A stretch of DNA of 64,000 nt, from positions 18,501-82,500 of the forward strand of contig JASANG010000330.1 in NCBI GenBank assembly GCA_030248215.1, in the 5' to 3' direction. Origin of the DNA: Enoplolaimus lenunculus. Taxonomy: Eukaryota; Nematoda; Enoplea; Enoplida; Thoracostomopsidae. Below, piece by piece: positions 48,801 through 60,502 of this stretch. The notes under the pieces were generated by a model. It ran no database searches. It was not told the origin of the DNA and saw nothing but the letters and a program-made list of their open reading frames with translations. The first letter of the stretch is position 1, and the number at the start of each line of letters is the position of its first letter. Made by a program: the position numbers and the translations under genes.

Positions 48801-48926
48801 ACATCCTGTTTGTTTGTTTACGACACCGTGGTGAGCGGCTCTCAACAGGATACAAATGGAGCTCTTGTTCCAGCTTACGGTCGATCTGAAAATCGGTATC
48901 CGTTTCAATCACCGGTAGAATTCTAA
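48801..48926 (+). CDS. Possible 3' terminal exon, unknown gene
   Basis: After the acceptor CAAATTTTCAG (ending 48800) an open frame of 41 codons runs to a TAA at 48924-48926 and contains NGALVPAYGRSENRYPFQS. The composition is unlike the surrounding AT-rich noise. No upstream exon was identified, so this is tentative. Confidence 0.25.
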   Translation, partial: TSCLFVYDTVVSGSQQDTNGALVPAYGRSENRYPFQSPVEF

Positions 48927-49031
48927 GAGAAGTAGCTTTAGTTTTACTATGACGTAGTTTTTGGCAATTTTAGAAAAGTTGTCTTGCTCATTGATTTGGT
49001 TTGTGTCTTTGGGACAAATTTTGAATGTTTC

Positions 49032-49731
49032 CTGTAGTGACCCGAATAACAAGGGGGGACTGATATTTATTTGGCCTCTCCAGAGGGTACCTCCTTGTTA
49101 TTCGGTTACGGACTGTTATTTATCTTTAACCCGCCCTTCGCCGTCCGTTACTGATATATATTCGGTATTGCAACTATCCGTTGAATGAAACGTTTTTGCC
49201 TTTCATCAAAAGCTTGAGCGATAATGCAAGGTTATACCTACTTTGGATAAAGTACGCTTCATGCTTCAAACTCAGCTTTATTTGGTACTGCTCTCTAAAA
49301 GCTTAAACTAACTTGATTTAAGCTTAAGCTAATCTACCGGTATTAAACTAACTTTTTAGATTAACTAAGCTAACAGATAGGTTTATGCTTAAACTCATTT
49401 AAAATCTTACATATTTTCAATTTAAGCTAAACTTATTGAACTCTTAGATACACGGCTGAACTTGTTACTTAATCTAAAAATAAGCTTACTTAAACTCGTG
49501 TTAAACTTAAAAACATGTTAGTTCAAGTAAAACTTAAAATTCTAGTTTAGTTAGTCCGTCCAGCCATTTAAGTTTTACTAAACTGAAATTCAAGTTTAGT
49601 TAAACTATAATTTAAGTTTAAGTTTTAAGATAGTGGAGTCATTTATGTGCTACAATTAGGAATAATTTTCATTTATGGACTCTAATTAGGGTATAAGGAC
49701 TCTATCCGCTTACGGACTCTACACTGCAAAA
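49032..49731 (+). mobile_element. TGTAGTGACCCG element, right end lost
   Basis: The left end CCTGTAGTGACCCGAATAAC and the family interior are present. 49290-49620 is expanded with AAGTTTAG/CTTAAGC-like sequence unlike the other copies. A palindromic foldback element at 49732 interrupts it, and the right terminal repeat is not found beyond. Confidence 0.7.
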
Positions 49732-49915
49732 AATGGTGAGTCAAATTGACTCCCTCCGAAATAGGCTCTACGGGACTACACAAACGGAGTCAAATGCGAC
49801 TCCGCCAGAGTCAAACATGCGACTCAGTGAATCGAATTTGACTCTGCTGGAGTCGAATTTTGACTCAATTTGTGTAGTCCCGTAGATCCTATTTCGGATT
49901 CTAAAATCAATTTAT
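49732..49915. mobile_element. Palindromic GAGTCAAATTGACTC element, copy e (right end eroded)
   Basis: It starts CACTGCAAAAAATGGTGAG. The right half is recognisable to GATCCTATTTCGG and then decays. It is inserted in the element at 49032-49731. Confidence 0.75.
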
Positions 49916-50108
49916 TGATTAGATTTTAACGCTACGGCTAGACTTGGTTTCGCCTATGGCATTGGCCTAACAAACTTTAAACCGTATCTGTTTCCCATTC
50001 CGGTTCCGGTTATCTTTGGTTTTTCCGAGATTAAGGAGCGTGGCTTTAGTTGGGATTGTTGTTTGAATTATTATGGTAACAGACTCTAAATTAATGTTTG
50101 CTTAATAG

Positions 50109-50571
50109 CAGAATGCAACCGAAATTCGCGTTTCGATTCCGACATTTTTTCACCTTCCGGTTCCGGTAAATTTTTCCGGAACTAAAAATTTCCGTAGTAT
50201 TAAATTTTTGTCGTTTTTATGTTCGCTAATCTTTAAACAAGCCTTCTTGTAACCACTTGTTCAATAAGTGACGATAAAAATGAAATATATTTGACTAGTA
50301 TAGCATAAAAACCTTAACAATAACCGAAAATGAAACTTCGAAAGTAGATTTCGCTTATACGGATAAAGAAAATCTAAAATACAGCAGATTATGTGAATAA
50401 CACCTATCTTCAACTGTAACGTTATTCTACTATATATAACAAGAAAATAAAAATGAATGTTTCGGTGGCATGTATTTTTTACTTTCCGATTCCGGTAATT
50501 TTTTCATTTTAAGGCTTCTGTTAGTTATGGTTCCGATAAATTGTAATTCCAATTGCACCCTGCTTAATATA
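50109..50571. mobile_element. CCGG-rich element with TTGCACCCTG end
   Basis: The left end is CAGAATGCAACCGAAATTCG and the right end CCAATTGCACCCTG. CTTCCGGTTCCGG and TTCCGATTCCGG lie near the ends, with AT-rich DNA between. It is related to 28385-28740. Confidence 0.55.
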
Positions 50572-51176
50572 GTATTAAATGCAATTTTTCCGATAATATG
50601 TTCACAACCTTTTAGAATTGTCATAATTGCAGTATCGCGAGTTATAGCCAATTTTAAACTGCCTAAATCATGCCCGTATGCCAGCTGCAGGTTTTCGATC
50701 AAGTAAGTGCAAATTGTAAGATCTACTGTAACAAAAAGACAAATTGCTAAATTAAAATTCGTTTAAAATTTAATTACATATCGGGGTCAAATCTGTGATG
50801 TTTTTGCTTCTAAAGAATGGTTCCAATTATTAAAGATTCATTTTGGTATATAATAAAATTAAATTGGTAAAAGTTATTAAAGGTTATTTAAAACAAAGGC
50901 ACTGCCTCAATCTGACGAAAAACACAGTTTTGCGCTGAAACGTATTTATTTATCATGAAGCTATTTTAAACATTGTCCAATTTAATTTACAGTCCACAAG
51001 ACGAGTTTGCTGTTTATCCTGCTTACACAACCAACATCTCACATTCGGCCAAGAGTTAAATTTTAATATTATAATTTTTCTTTTGGGGGATAGAAAGCTG
51101 TCTAAATTTCAGAAGAAATTAGTAAAAAAATCACTTTTTGTTGCAGAATTTCAATATTAATCTTTGGGTATATATA

Positions 51177-51416
51177 CACTGTAAATTCCAATGGGTTGAT
51201 TAATCAACTCAGAGATAGATTTAGTTACTTCTGATTTGAGTTATCAGCAAATATTAACTCATTCTGAGTTAATTTAATTCGGGTTTACTTGATTAATTAA
51301 CTCAAAATGAGTGCAAACAATTCAGAATTCTGAGTTCTAAAACACCTTGTTCAGAGCTCAGAATTCTGATTATAATAAATGCATTCTGAGCTAAAATCAA
51401 CTCACTGGAATTTACA
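51177..51416. mobile_element. CACTGTAAATTCC foldback element, copy 3
   Basis: It starts CACTGTAAATTCCAATGGG and ends CTCACTGGAATTTACA. GAGTTGAT/ATCAACTC-type pairs line the two arms. It lies just before the astacin gene. Confidence 0.8.
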
Positions 51417-51535
51417 TATCTCTTGCACAACTATGTTTTTATATTTTGCGATTTAGGGCACAAGCTGATCCTGAAACGGGGTAATGAAGATAGGCCAAAA
51501 GAATTTGTCGCTCGCTCGTAAAACATTTGCGTACA

Positions 51536-51652
51536 CACTGCAAAAATGAGTCGACCTTGACTCTGACGGAGTCGAATTTGACTCCAGTTTGTGTAGTCCG
51601 GAAAAGCCTATTTCGGAGACAAAGTCAATTTGACACATCATTTTTGCAGTGT
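51536..51652. mobile_element. Palindromic GAGTCAAATTGACTC element, copy f (short)
   Basis: It starts CACTGCAAAAATGAGTCG and ends CATCATTTTTGCAGTG. Part of the centre is deleted. It lies about 120 bases before the proposed astacin start. Confidence 0.75.
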
Positions 51653-51768
51653 ATATATACCCTTCGCAAATACCACGAAAAAATTAACCATAATTTCTGT
51701 TGCCCGATCGAGTTATTGGACGAATGAGAGTTAAATCCATCATTTGTCCTGAGCAGATCGCAGCTCAT

Positions 51769-54700
51769 ATGTTTGTAAACATATTGCTAATCTGGCGATA
51801 AGTGTTGTGCAGGCAGAGATGATAAAAAGATCTCGTGGTTTAAAGTTTATAGAAATCTGAGAAAATTCTCTTATTTCACTTACTTTTTTATTTTTTAGTT
51901 ATTCATTATCCTGTTGTTGACAGCCGTTGTTACAGGTAGTGTTGCTTGCAGAAGTTTCAGGTTGTGTGCCTAAACGTAAAAGAAATTTATAGGACAAACA
52001 GTAGTATTTACAGCTGGACTGGAGCTTGGATTTCAGTTTATGGAACAGTAGCAATTTTTTGGCTTCTACAATCTAAAACATTTTTTCTTAAGGTTCTTGT
52101 CTGTAATGCAATTTCGAGAAGTGATATATCCCCTTTACCTTTTCCTATGAATACACCCATCCTGCATATTGTAGTGACCCGAATAAGATTGAGGACTGCA
52201 ATTTATTTGGCCTCTCCAGAGGGTACCCCACTGTTATTCGGTTACGGATTAGTTTGTTACGGACTGTTATTTATTTTCGACCCATCGTCCGCCGCCCTTT
52301 GTTACTGATATATATCCGGTTTGCAACTATCCGTTTAATTGAATGCTTTTTGTTTTGCATCAAAAGCTTGAGCGATAGTGCAATGTTATACTTTGGAATG
52401 TTCCTTTCAAAACTTATCTGCGCTTTAAAGTTTCGAACTCAACCTTACTTTGTCTTGGATTCATTTATGCGCCACAATTAGGGATAATTGCCGTTTATGG
52501 ACTCTGATTAGGGTTTAGAGACTCTATCCGCATACGGACTCTTATTAGAGTAAACAGACTCCTATTGATTGGAACTTAAAACGGGGACCCCTCTCTTATT
52601 ATCCACCTTCTAGTCGGGTCACCATAGTAAATAGAAATAACGAAAAAATGTCAACCTTAAGCGACTAAGTTTATTGAGTATTTAGTACAAAAAACAGTCG
52701 TTAACTGTTTCAAATATATTTTGCAAAAGTTTTAATAGAAAATAGTTCAAATTTCGTGTTTGGTATTTGGGTGTATAAAAATTCTATTAAAATGCGGTTT
52801 TATTTATTTTAGGAAACTCATTAAAAAATGGGCGTAACTTTGAAACGGGAACTGGTCCAATTACTGCTGACCGAATACCGCATCATTTTAGTTGGATAAA
52901 TTCAGGTAAACAAGTTCAGCAACTCCGTAAGGTTGACAAAATTTCAAAATTCTGAGTGAGCGCTGGTATGTCTGAAATACAAGACAAAGGTTTTTCCAGG
53001 AAGACGACTCCAAAATTGGGAGCTAAAACTCGACCACATACCATAATTTTACAACCTAAGGTGCGTCCAACACGTAAGCTTCGATTGGAGGGAGCCTGAG
53101 ATCAACCCTAAATATCCTTAAAATTTGACTATTTATATACACACCTAAAGAATATTAATTGAACAGCTTTTAAAGGAAGAAATTTATGTCTTTTGGCAGC
53201 AGTAAAATTTCTTGAACGTATATAAGACATTTATGTTTTAACCATTGCAGACACGAATTTCTGAACTGTTTAAGGCTATTAATGTCTGAAATACCAGATG
53301 TTTATGTCTTTAAAATTTAACAAAGTATGAATCTTCAATTTTCAAGCCATTTTATTTTGTGGGTACACCAGAAGATAAACACAATCTCATAAGGCTGTGG
53401 ATGGACAGGCGAAATTTCACATGAATTATTCGAAAGGCTGTGAAACGTTTATTTTTCAGGCAAATTCCAGGGCGACATTGATGGATTTATTCTAAGGGAT
53501 GACGTCATTAATGTTGATTCAAGTGCTAACCTATACGTAGGTTTAATTGACGTTTTATATTTCGATTTCACACATTTAGAGAAAATATATTTCGATTTCA
53601 CAGATTTTGAGAGACATTGAACTAGTGCTACCACTGTGTTTAAGGGTAGGTTGACCTGCAATCGACTATATTTCTGAAAATTGCAAAAAAACAACTTTTC
53701 TTAAAAATAGAAGAAAAATTATTTTGTACATGATTCGGTTAAAAACATTGGCTCATATAACCTTGATTGACGTACCATTTTTTGCATTATCCCAATATTT
53801 TCAGTCTGCACAAGTTTTGTACATAGGATTAGGCTTAAACCTAGGCTTAGGTATATATGCTTATACTACTGTTGCTCCCTTTAAAGTAACATTGGGGGGA
53901 TTTAAAGGCAGGCAGCATTTTTGTAAATATATATACACTGTATATATACTACGTTGATTAAAGAAACCTGATTGGGCATTGACTGTTTGGCCCATATTTC
54001 TTTAAGAGGCGTCCAGGTCCAGGTGGGTCCATAAAACAGCAGATTTAGATTCTAGATTACAGTTTTTGCTTAGGCTTAGGAACACATTTTTACAACGCTT
54101 AAGCTTAGGCTTAAAAATACGCTTAATCTACTGTTACGCCCCTTAAAGTAACATTGGTCGACTGTTTTGTAGGCGGAAAATCAGGCCAAGGACCGAAAGT
54201 ATCTGAATGCCGTCAAAGATTTTAATTTACGTTGGCCGAACGGTATTGTGCCGTACGCTTTTGGACCTGGTTTCTGTAAGTTGTTATTAAAAATTCATAC
54301 GGCCCAAGAGAAGATAATTTTAAATTTAAAATCGCCGCGTACGACAATGTTTTCAATCGTAGCGTAAATTTTTGCGAGCTGTAACGAAATAATATGTGCT
54401 GTAAATTCCAATGAGTTGATTAATCAATTCAGCTATTAACGAGTTAGTTATTTGTGAACTAATATCAGTTAACATTAACTCACTCTGAGTTGAGTTGATT
54501 CTTACTCTGAGATTTGTAGACTCTGGTTGAGTTGAACAAGTAATTCAGACTGAATTGAATCAACTCAAAATTCTGAGTTCTGAAAGTTCTACTTAAACCG
54601 AGTGATTCAACTCATACTGAGTTAAAATCAAATCACTGAAATTTACAGTGTACATCTGCAAAACTGTTATGTGTTTTTAACATGAACCGTCGTACGACCA

Positions 54701-57700
54701 TGCCCGTAGTCAGCTCATCTTCCTAGGGGAGTTAAAAAAATTTTCAGAAGGAACATATAACGGGTTTCAATGACTTACATGTAAGGTTGAAAATGTTTAT
54801 AGGGACGGCTAAATTTTTTGAGGGGCTGAGCCACCCTGTCCCCTTTGGTTACCGGGCCGCGTACAACCATAAAGACGGGACCCTGGAAGAGCGAACCTGT
54901 CTTCGAATGTGGAAAAAAACCGTTATTTGAGCAGATTTCAATTTTACTTTCAGCTCATGTTCACGTTCACGTACTTCAACTCGCGTTTCAAAAGTTTCAA
55001 CTGAACTCGTGCGTCAAATTTGTTCCAAAAACAAATCAACGCGACTTTTTGCACATTGTCAGGGGCCAAGGGTAAGGCAGAATAGACCAGTTGCAGGCCT
55101 TAACTGTAAGTTTAGGATCTGGCTTCGACTTAAATTTACCGTTTTGGCAAACGCCAGGACAAGAAAGATAACCAAAAACTTTGTTATAAATACGGTTGTT
55201 GACTACATTCTGGAAAACTTTGAGTTAATATTGTCGGAGGGTCGATTGAAAATTTCAAGCTTAAAGTTTGAATTTTTCTTTTTTTACAAGATAGCAGGAT
55301 TGCAGTTCTTGTAAAAACATTGAAGGCTAACGTAAAGTTGAACCTTTTCTCACATGAATATTTTCAATTTCATGAGATTTTACACTGCGCATATATGTTA
55401 GAACTGTTAAACACTGTTCACAGTATCAGTCTGTATTGCTGTTCTATTATTTGTATTTTAGTTGCTCATGGTATACTCTATGACTGACAGTGTTAATTGC
55501 ACTCTGTCTGAAGTGGTTATATGAGTATATAACCCACAAAACCTTACAGACGTATTGTAAATAAGTGAATATAGTTGAAAAAGTTGCATAGCTAACAATA
55601 CCCCCCTCTTGTAATACCAGCCCTAACTTAGTTATTACATTTTTTAAGATGCTATTCATCAATTGGTCGAAACGGAGGCGGTCAGCAAATATCGCTTGGC
55701 CCTGGGTGTTTATTTCATGAAGTCGTCATTCATGAACTGATGCACGCATTGGGATTCTGGCATGAACAAAGTCGCGCTGATCGCGATGATTATATTAATG
55801 TTCTATGGCATAATATTATTCCAGGTATGCATTTGGTGAAAATATTTTAATTTTTAAAATTTGGTTTCTTTTAAATTTGAAAGTTTTTTGCGAAAAACTA
55901 TCACCAACCGCTGATCAGTGCTGTACACATTTGCGAATAACGATGATATTATATAGTATAATACCAGGGTTCCAACAGGAACTAAATATTGCCGGAACAG
56001 GAAATTATCAAGTTTGGCGAAAACACATCAGAAACAGTTTATTATTATACAAGATTGAACTAAATTGCAAAAACACTCGTTTCGAAATAACAATTTTTCT
56101 AAAGATAAAGTTTCGAATATTTAAATGATTATGACCCATTTGACACATAACCGTAAAAATTCCCGTTCCTACATAATATTTAAATGCACGAACAGGAACA
56201 GGAATTGAATTTATGCAGGAATTGCGGCCGGAACAGGAATTTCGATTGACCCCTGGTACATACATAATATGTATATATATTATATTTGTATATATAGTTA
56301 GATCATTTCAGGTCTTGAACGCCAATTCGACAAAGCAAATCCGGTATATTCAAATTTTCTCAACGAACCCTACGATTATTTATCAGTGATGCATTACGAC
56401 TCGAAAGCATTCAGTCGAAACGGACAAAATACCATGGAAACTCGTCGGACAGGAATGACGCCTTTAATAGGCAAAGCGATGGACTTATCATCGGGTGATA
56501 TTCGAAAGGTAACAGGGGGGAATCCAGCAACACATTTGGATGTTACCCCCCGCCTGTAGCGCTGCGGTTCTGAATTCATTCTACTATGTGTTTTCTAGCC
56601 AAATAGTCGAAAAATATGACCAAAAATACAACACGAGTTCAACCGTTTTGGGCATATCATACCTTTGTCACGACACCCCGAATTAACGTTCTTAAAGATA
56701 GTAAACTGAAAATTTTTCGCTTAACCCTTTATCAAATGGATATTTTCTATTTTCCCTGAGACCTACTTTGAAGTTAGGATTCGAATTCCGTTGACTGGAG
56801 TGGGAGGCGTTTACCATCACCGCTCAGCTATAGGAGCTTGACGCCCGAGCCCGATGGGGGCTCTCACGTCTTGTGGTGATTTAGTACTATGTATACGTGT
56901 TGCAATTGTTAAACAATGTGCGATATATATTATTTGACGTATATACACTGCACTGATGTGGGAAGGGGTTAATTGGTTATTTTCAGATCAACAAGCTATA
57001 CAACTGCCCTGCTGATAGAAATCCTATGAAGCCAGCAGCAACATCGCTACTTAACGTAAAACCTGTGACACCAAAATATTCATTTCCACCAATCATAGCG
57101 CTCGACAAATTAGCAACGAAAACTCCGCTGATTGGTGAAAAGATTGTATCGACTCGGCAAGCAATCACAGGAAGCAACAGCTTACACGATAGAAACCAAC
57201 GTTAGTTGGAACCAGGGTGTAACAGGATATATGGTTCCGTCCAGAGTAAATTGTGATGCGTTTTGCTGTTTAAGAAAAATTGGAAGAAATTTTGTTATTT
57301 TTATACTCAAAAATATTAATTTATAAATCAAGTATAAATTGCACAATTTTTCATCACAGATATGCTGCAATTGACTTAAACAAATTGCAAAATTTATTCA
57401 AAATTGCAAAAAAAATTGATGCATCCAATTTTTGTTTGTTAAAACATTTAAAAACCCGACAAATATTTGCATGCGTCAATTGTATTGGCAGATCAATAAC
57501 GTAAGCTTGAAGCTTTGTATACTTCAATATCCAGCTTATTTCCGTTTCCATAGTTTGATTTTAGTTTAAAACGCTGTTAAGCTTTGTTTTTGCGTTATAA
57601 AAGATATATTTTTAGATATTTGGTCATGCTAGCGTTAGCCTATATGTAACGATTGGACCCCATCCGATCGGCGTTCACTATTGTTTTTGTGCTGTTCAGG

Positions 57701-58225
57701 TTTTTAGAAAAAATATTTTTTTTCCTTGACAAATTTATTCATACCATAGTTGGTGTTTAAATAGATATTTTTCAACTTTTCAGATATTAAAGAATGACCC
57801 GTATATGGTCAATGTAAAAAACTGGGGCGGAACTGTGTTATACCTAAGCCTAAGCCTAAGCCTAAGCCTAAGCGTAAGAATGAGCATATTCCTAAGCCTA
57901 TGCCTAAGCGTAATCGAAAGAATAAGCGTATTCCTAAGCCTAAGCCTAAGAGTAAGAATAAGCATATTCCTAAGCCTAAGCTTAAGTCAAACAAAAAATT
58001 AGTCTAAAGCTTAAACTTACTCTGTTGCAGTCCCACAGAAAAACGTTCCGCCGCTGATCTTTGCATTTAGCCAGGGCATTAGCGCAGTTATTCAAATTTC
58101 AGGTTGCGCTGATCGTTTTATGGATTGTTCACAGTTTTTGGCACAATGTTCTCACGGAAATTTAATCTTTATTATGAAACAATTCTGTCCAAATTCGTGT
58201 AACTTTTGTAGTACAAATAACAAAG
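51769..58225 (+). CDS. Secreted astacin metalloprotease with ShK domain (3' end uncertain)
   Basis: The exons are 51769-51774, 51899-51935, 52813-52905, 53460-53536, 54173-54275, 54954-55071, 55649-55824, 56312-56508, 56987-57200 and 58103-58225, all GT/AG and in phase (381 codons so far). Residues 1-15 form a hydrophobic signal peptide (MFLFIILLLTAVVTG). The propeptide holds the aspartate-switch motif FQGDI with Asp51. The catalytic domain begins near RWPNGIVPY. The zinc site HELMHALGFWH is at 173-183, followed by EQSRADRDDY, and the Met-turn SVMHY is at 228-232. After a linker, a six-cysteine ShK domain spans 342-376. The enzyme would be exported and activated by removal of the propeptide; astacin-ShK proteins are typical of nematodes. 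The two-codon first exon is an inference. If the donor at 57201 is skipped, a TAG at 57203 would end the protein without ShK. A further exon is expected after 58225. Confidence 0.9.
52171..52629 (+). mobile_element. TGTAGTGACCCG element (astacin intron)
   Basis: It begins GTAGTGACCCGAATAAG and ends TCGGGTCACCATAGTA. It contains the family's GGACTCTATCCGC and GGACTCTTATTAGAG motifs and lies between the second and third astacin exons. Confidence 0.8.
53815..53896. repeat. Right half of a family 2 TTAGGC element
   Basis: AGGCTTAAACCTAGGCTTAGG is followed by ATATGCTTATACTACTGTTG and CCTTTAAAGTAACATTGGGG. The left end is missing. Confidence 0.6.
53989..54159. mobile_element. TTAGGC-bearing MITE, family 2, next to a splice acceptor
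   Basis: It starts GGCCCATATTTCTTTAAGAGG and ends CCCCTTAAAGTAACATTGG. It stops about 13 bases before the acceptor of the astacin exon at 54173, so it may supply the branch region. Confidence 0.8.
54398..54651. mobile_element. CACTGTAAATTCC foldback element, copy 4 (astacin intron)
   Basis: It starts GCTGTAAATTCCAATGAG and ends CACTGAAATTTACAGTG. The two arms carry paired GAGTTGA motifs. Confidence 0.8.
55963..56259. mobile_element. TACCAGGGTTCC element (astacin intron)
   Basis: The left end is TACCAGGGTTCCAACAGGAA and the right end TTCGATTGACCCCTGGTA. CCGGAACAGGAA occurs near both ends. Confidence 0.5.
56721..56972 (-). mobile_element. TTAA-flanked piggyBac-like MITE with tRNA-like core, copy 2
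   Basis: The ends are TTAACCCTTTA and AAGGGGTTAA. The interior matches 25529-25802 closely over about 200 bases (GGAGTGGGAGGCGTTTACC, CGAGCCCGATGGGG, GTGTTGCAATTGTTAAAC). It ends 14 bases before the astacin exon at 56987, so it supplies most of that intron's 3' side. Confidence 0.75.
57807..58072. mobile_element. TTAGGC-bearing MITE, family 1, with expanded interior (astacin intron)
   Basis: It starts GGTCAATGTAAAAAACTGGGG and ends CCGCTGATCTTTGCATTTAGCC. Three blocks of the GAATGAGCATATTCC plus CCTAAG unit lie inside: an early stage of the array seen at 61625. It ends 30 bases before the ShK exon. Confidence 0.85.
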
Positions 58226-58248
58226 GTAAGCATGGGATAACGTTATTA

Positions 58249-58588
58249 CTGTATTGACCCGAATAAGAGGGGGTAATAAGAGAGGGTCCCCATTTCGAGT
58301 CCCGATCAACAGTAGTCCGTATCCCTAATAAGTCAGTAAGCGGATAGAGTCCTTAAACCTTAATCAGAGCCCATAAATGTCAATTACCCCAAGTTGTAGC
58401 CCAAATGACTCCAGGACCAAAGTATTTGACTTCGAAAAATACATTCCTATGCATAACTTTGCACTATCGCTTAAGCTACTGACACAATACAAATAAACGT
58501 TCAATTCAACGGATAGTTGCAGTACCGGATATAACCAGTAACGAAGGGTGGCGGAGCGTGGGTTAAAAATAAATAACAGTCCTTAGTA
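58249..58588 (-). mobile_element. TGTAGTGACCCG element, truncated, reverse orientation
   Basis: It starts CTGTATTGACCCGAATAAG and carries the family interior in reverse to AAAATAAATAACAGTCC, where it stops without the second terminal repeat. Confidence 0.7.
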
Positions 58589-59012
58589 AGAAAAACGCTT
58601 TATTTTTGACTATTTTATTATGCCGTCAGATGTCGTCCGCTACTGCACGTAAATTGCCGCTCTGTGCCGCATAATAATTTGTCAACTAAAATGATTTTGA
58701 GGTGCGGTGTCGGCCAGGGTCGTACAAAAACAACCGCACCCTTAGAGAAATCCTATATGATACCTTAGAGTAACAACGTTTTATTCCATCCGACTAAACG
58801 TTATTCCACGAACTATAACCATTCACCTGTAATAAAACCAATTGAGTGTACACAGCTTTACGCCTAAGCTTCTTGAAGGCAAACGTGTAATAACTGGAAA
58901 ATGGTTCAAGTTTAAGGGTCTGCCCACTGAGCCTAAACCTAAAGTACTACACCTAAGCGGAAGCCTAAATACAAGCCTAATTCTAACACAAAGCATCTCA
59001 GTCTCGTAGTCA
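58589..59012. other. Intergenic or intronic DNA, no feature seen
   Basis: A degenerate CCTAAACCTAAAG stretch lies near 58932. No open frame or splice pair was found. Confidence 0.35.
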
Positions 59013-59204
59013 GGGCCCGTGTAAAAAAGAAAGGGGAACGTTTTTCTTTTAGACTAATTCTTTGCTTGCCTTAGGCTTAGGCTTTGGCTTTGGCTTAGGC
59101 TTTGGCTTAGGCTTAGGAATAAACTCATTCTTACGCTTAGGCTTAGACTTAGGCTTAGGAATAAGCTTTTAATACTGTACCGCCCCTGTTCTTTACATTG
59201 GCCC
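59013..59204. mobile_element. TTAGGC-bearing MITE, family 1
   Basis: It starts GGGCCCGTGTAAAAAAG and ends CGCCCCTGTTCTTTACATTGG. Two blocks of TTAGGC/TTTGGC hexamers are joined by AATAAACTCATTCTTACGC. Confidence 0.85.
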
Positions 59205-59616
59205 CTAATCCTTCCTAGAAGCATTTCAGTCTCGAAATGCAGCCGGTTTTGTGTTTCTCATGGAAAGGCTCCTATTAACATCTAAAACGTATAAAAGGCC
59301 TTGTTTGTATAATCATTTCGCATCGACCAATTTTCATGTTTTGCTTCGATCTAAAAATGTTGAACCAATCACACACCAGTGCGAAACGAAGTAGAAAACT
59401 CAATGCAGGATTTACGTTATAACTGGAGCAGCGCGGAACATGATTTGCCCGATGTTAATTTGACGATAACATGAAAAACTGATAAAAATAACGAGTATGC
59501 GCCGAAAATTCAACGTTAAATGACATTTTGTTACAAACCACTGCTCTCAAGTAATCACTGCATACAAAGGCATATATCACATGATAGAATGGGATTTTTA
59601 CTATAACACACAAAAA

Positions 59617-59770
59617 GGTCCATGTAAAGCTCAGGGACGGAACGTTTTTCTCTGGGGCTAGAAAAGAGTAAGCTTAAGATTTAGACTAATTTTTTGCTTG
59701 GCTTAGGTTTAGGCTTAGGCCTAGGAATTTGCTTATAATACTGTTCCGCCCCTGTTCTTTACACTGGCCC
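59617..59770. mobile_element. TTAGGC-bearing MITE, family 1 (short)
   Basis: It starts GGTCCATGTAAAGCTCAGGG and ends CCCCTGTTCTTTACACTGGC. One block of hexamers (GGCTTAGGTTTAGGCTTAGG) lies between. It is a good minimal copy of the family. Confidence 0.85.
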
Positions 59771-59955
59771 ACAAAAAGTAGAAAAATGTCCCAATGGTTA
59801 TCCTATCCGGATATCAGGCAAAACGAAATTTACGAACTCGATAGCGAGATAACGTTCAGAGTAGATGCTGCCTGACTAACAGTGACAAAACGTGTTCCGG
59901 GCTGACCCAGTTATATAACATCGAGCCAGCAAAAAAGAATAAAGTTATTTTTCAG

Positions 59956-60089
59956 ATCGCATCACAGCAACGTTCATTAGCCCGTGGGAACAAAACTTGC
60001 TCGACCGGACTGAAAAGCTGTCCAAACAGACGCCACAATTTCGGAGTCCAAAATTGGTCGATATTCTTCAATATCAATTTTCACCATAA
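59956..60089 (+). CDS. Possible last exon of the astacin gene
   Basis: A strong acceptor (AAGTTATTTTTCAG, ending 59955) opens a frame in the phase required by the ShK exon and runs 44 codons to a TAA at 60087-60089 (ending PKLVDILQYQFSP). Joined to 58225 this would give a protein of 425 residues. It contains no known domain, and the same DNA is open in another frame, so it is only a candidate. Confidence 0.3.
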
Positions 60090-60230
60090 AACAATGGTCG
60101 AGTCCGGTCGAGTCCTACCATTGGATACAATGGTTGAGTTTTACTTATGCTGTTCATGAGTCCATTTTGCTCGACTTTAAGTTTACTTAAAATCGGCCTA
60201 CGCTTTAATAAGTGTATTTTTAGCAAAAAA

Positions 60231-60408
60231 CAGAAAGATCACGGATGGAACGTTTTTCTACAGCACTGCAACAGACTAAGCTTAAAAGCTTGCGGCAAAG
60301 TTTTTTGCTACGGCTTTAAGGCTTAGGTATAGGCTCATCATTACGCATAGACAAAGGCTTAGGTATATGTTTATACCATTGTTACGGCCCTGTTCTATAT
60401 ATTGGTCG
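60231..60408. mobile_element. TTAGGC-bearing MITE, family 1 (decayed)
   Basis: AAAGATCACGGATGGAACG on the left and ACGGCCCTGTTCTATATATTGG on the right, cut here to the motif GGCCCTGTTCTATATATTGG. A few TTAGG hexamers remain. Confidence 0.65.
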
Positions 60409-60502
60409 ATACATTTGGCAAAAACATAGCCCGTCATGTTCCTGCTGATCAACCTGCGTCACGGTGACTTGCTTAGTTTTCCCGAACATGTTATAATGAC
60501 TT

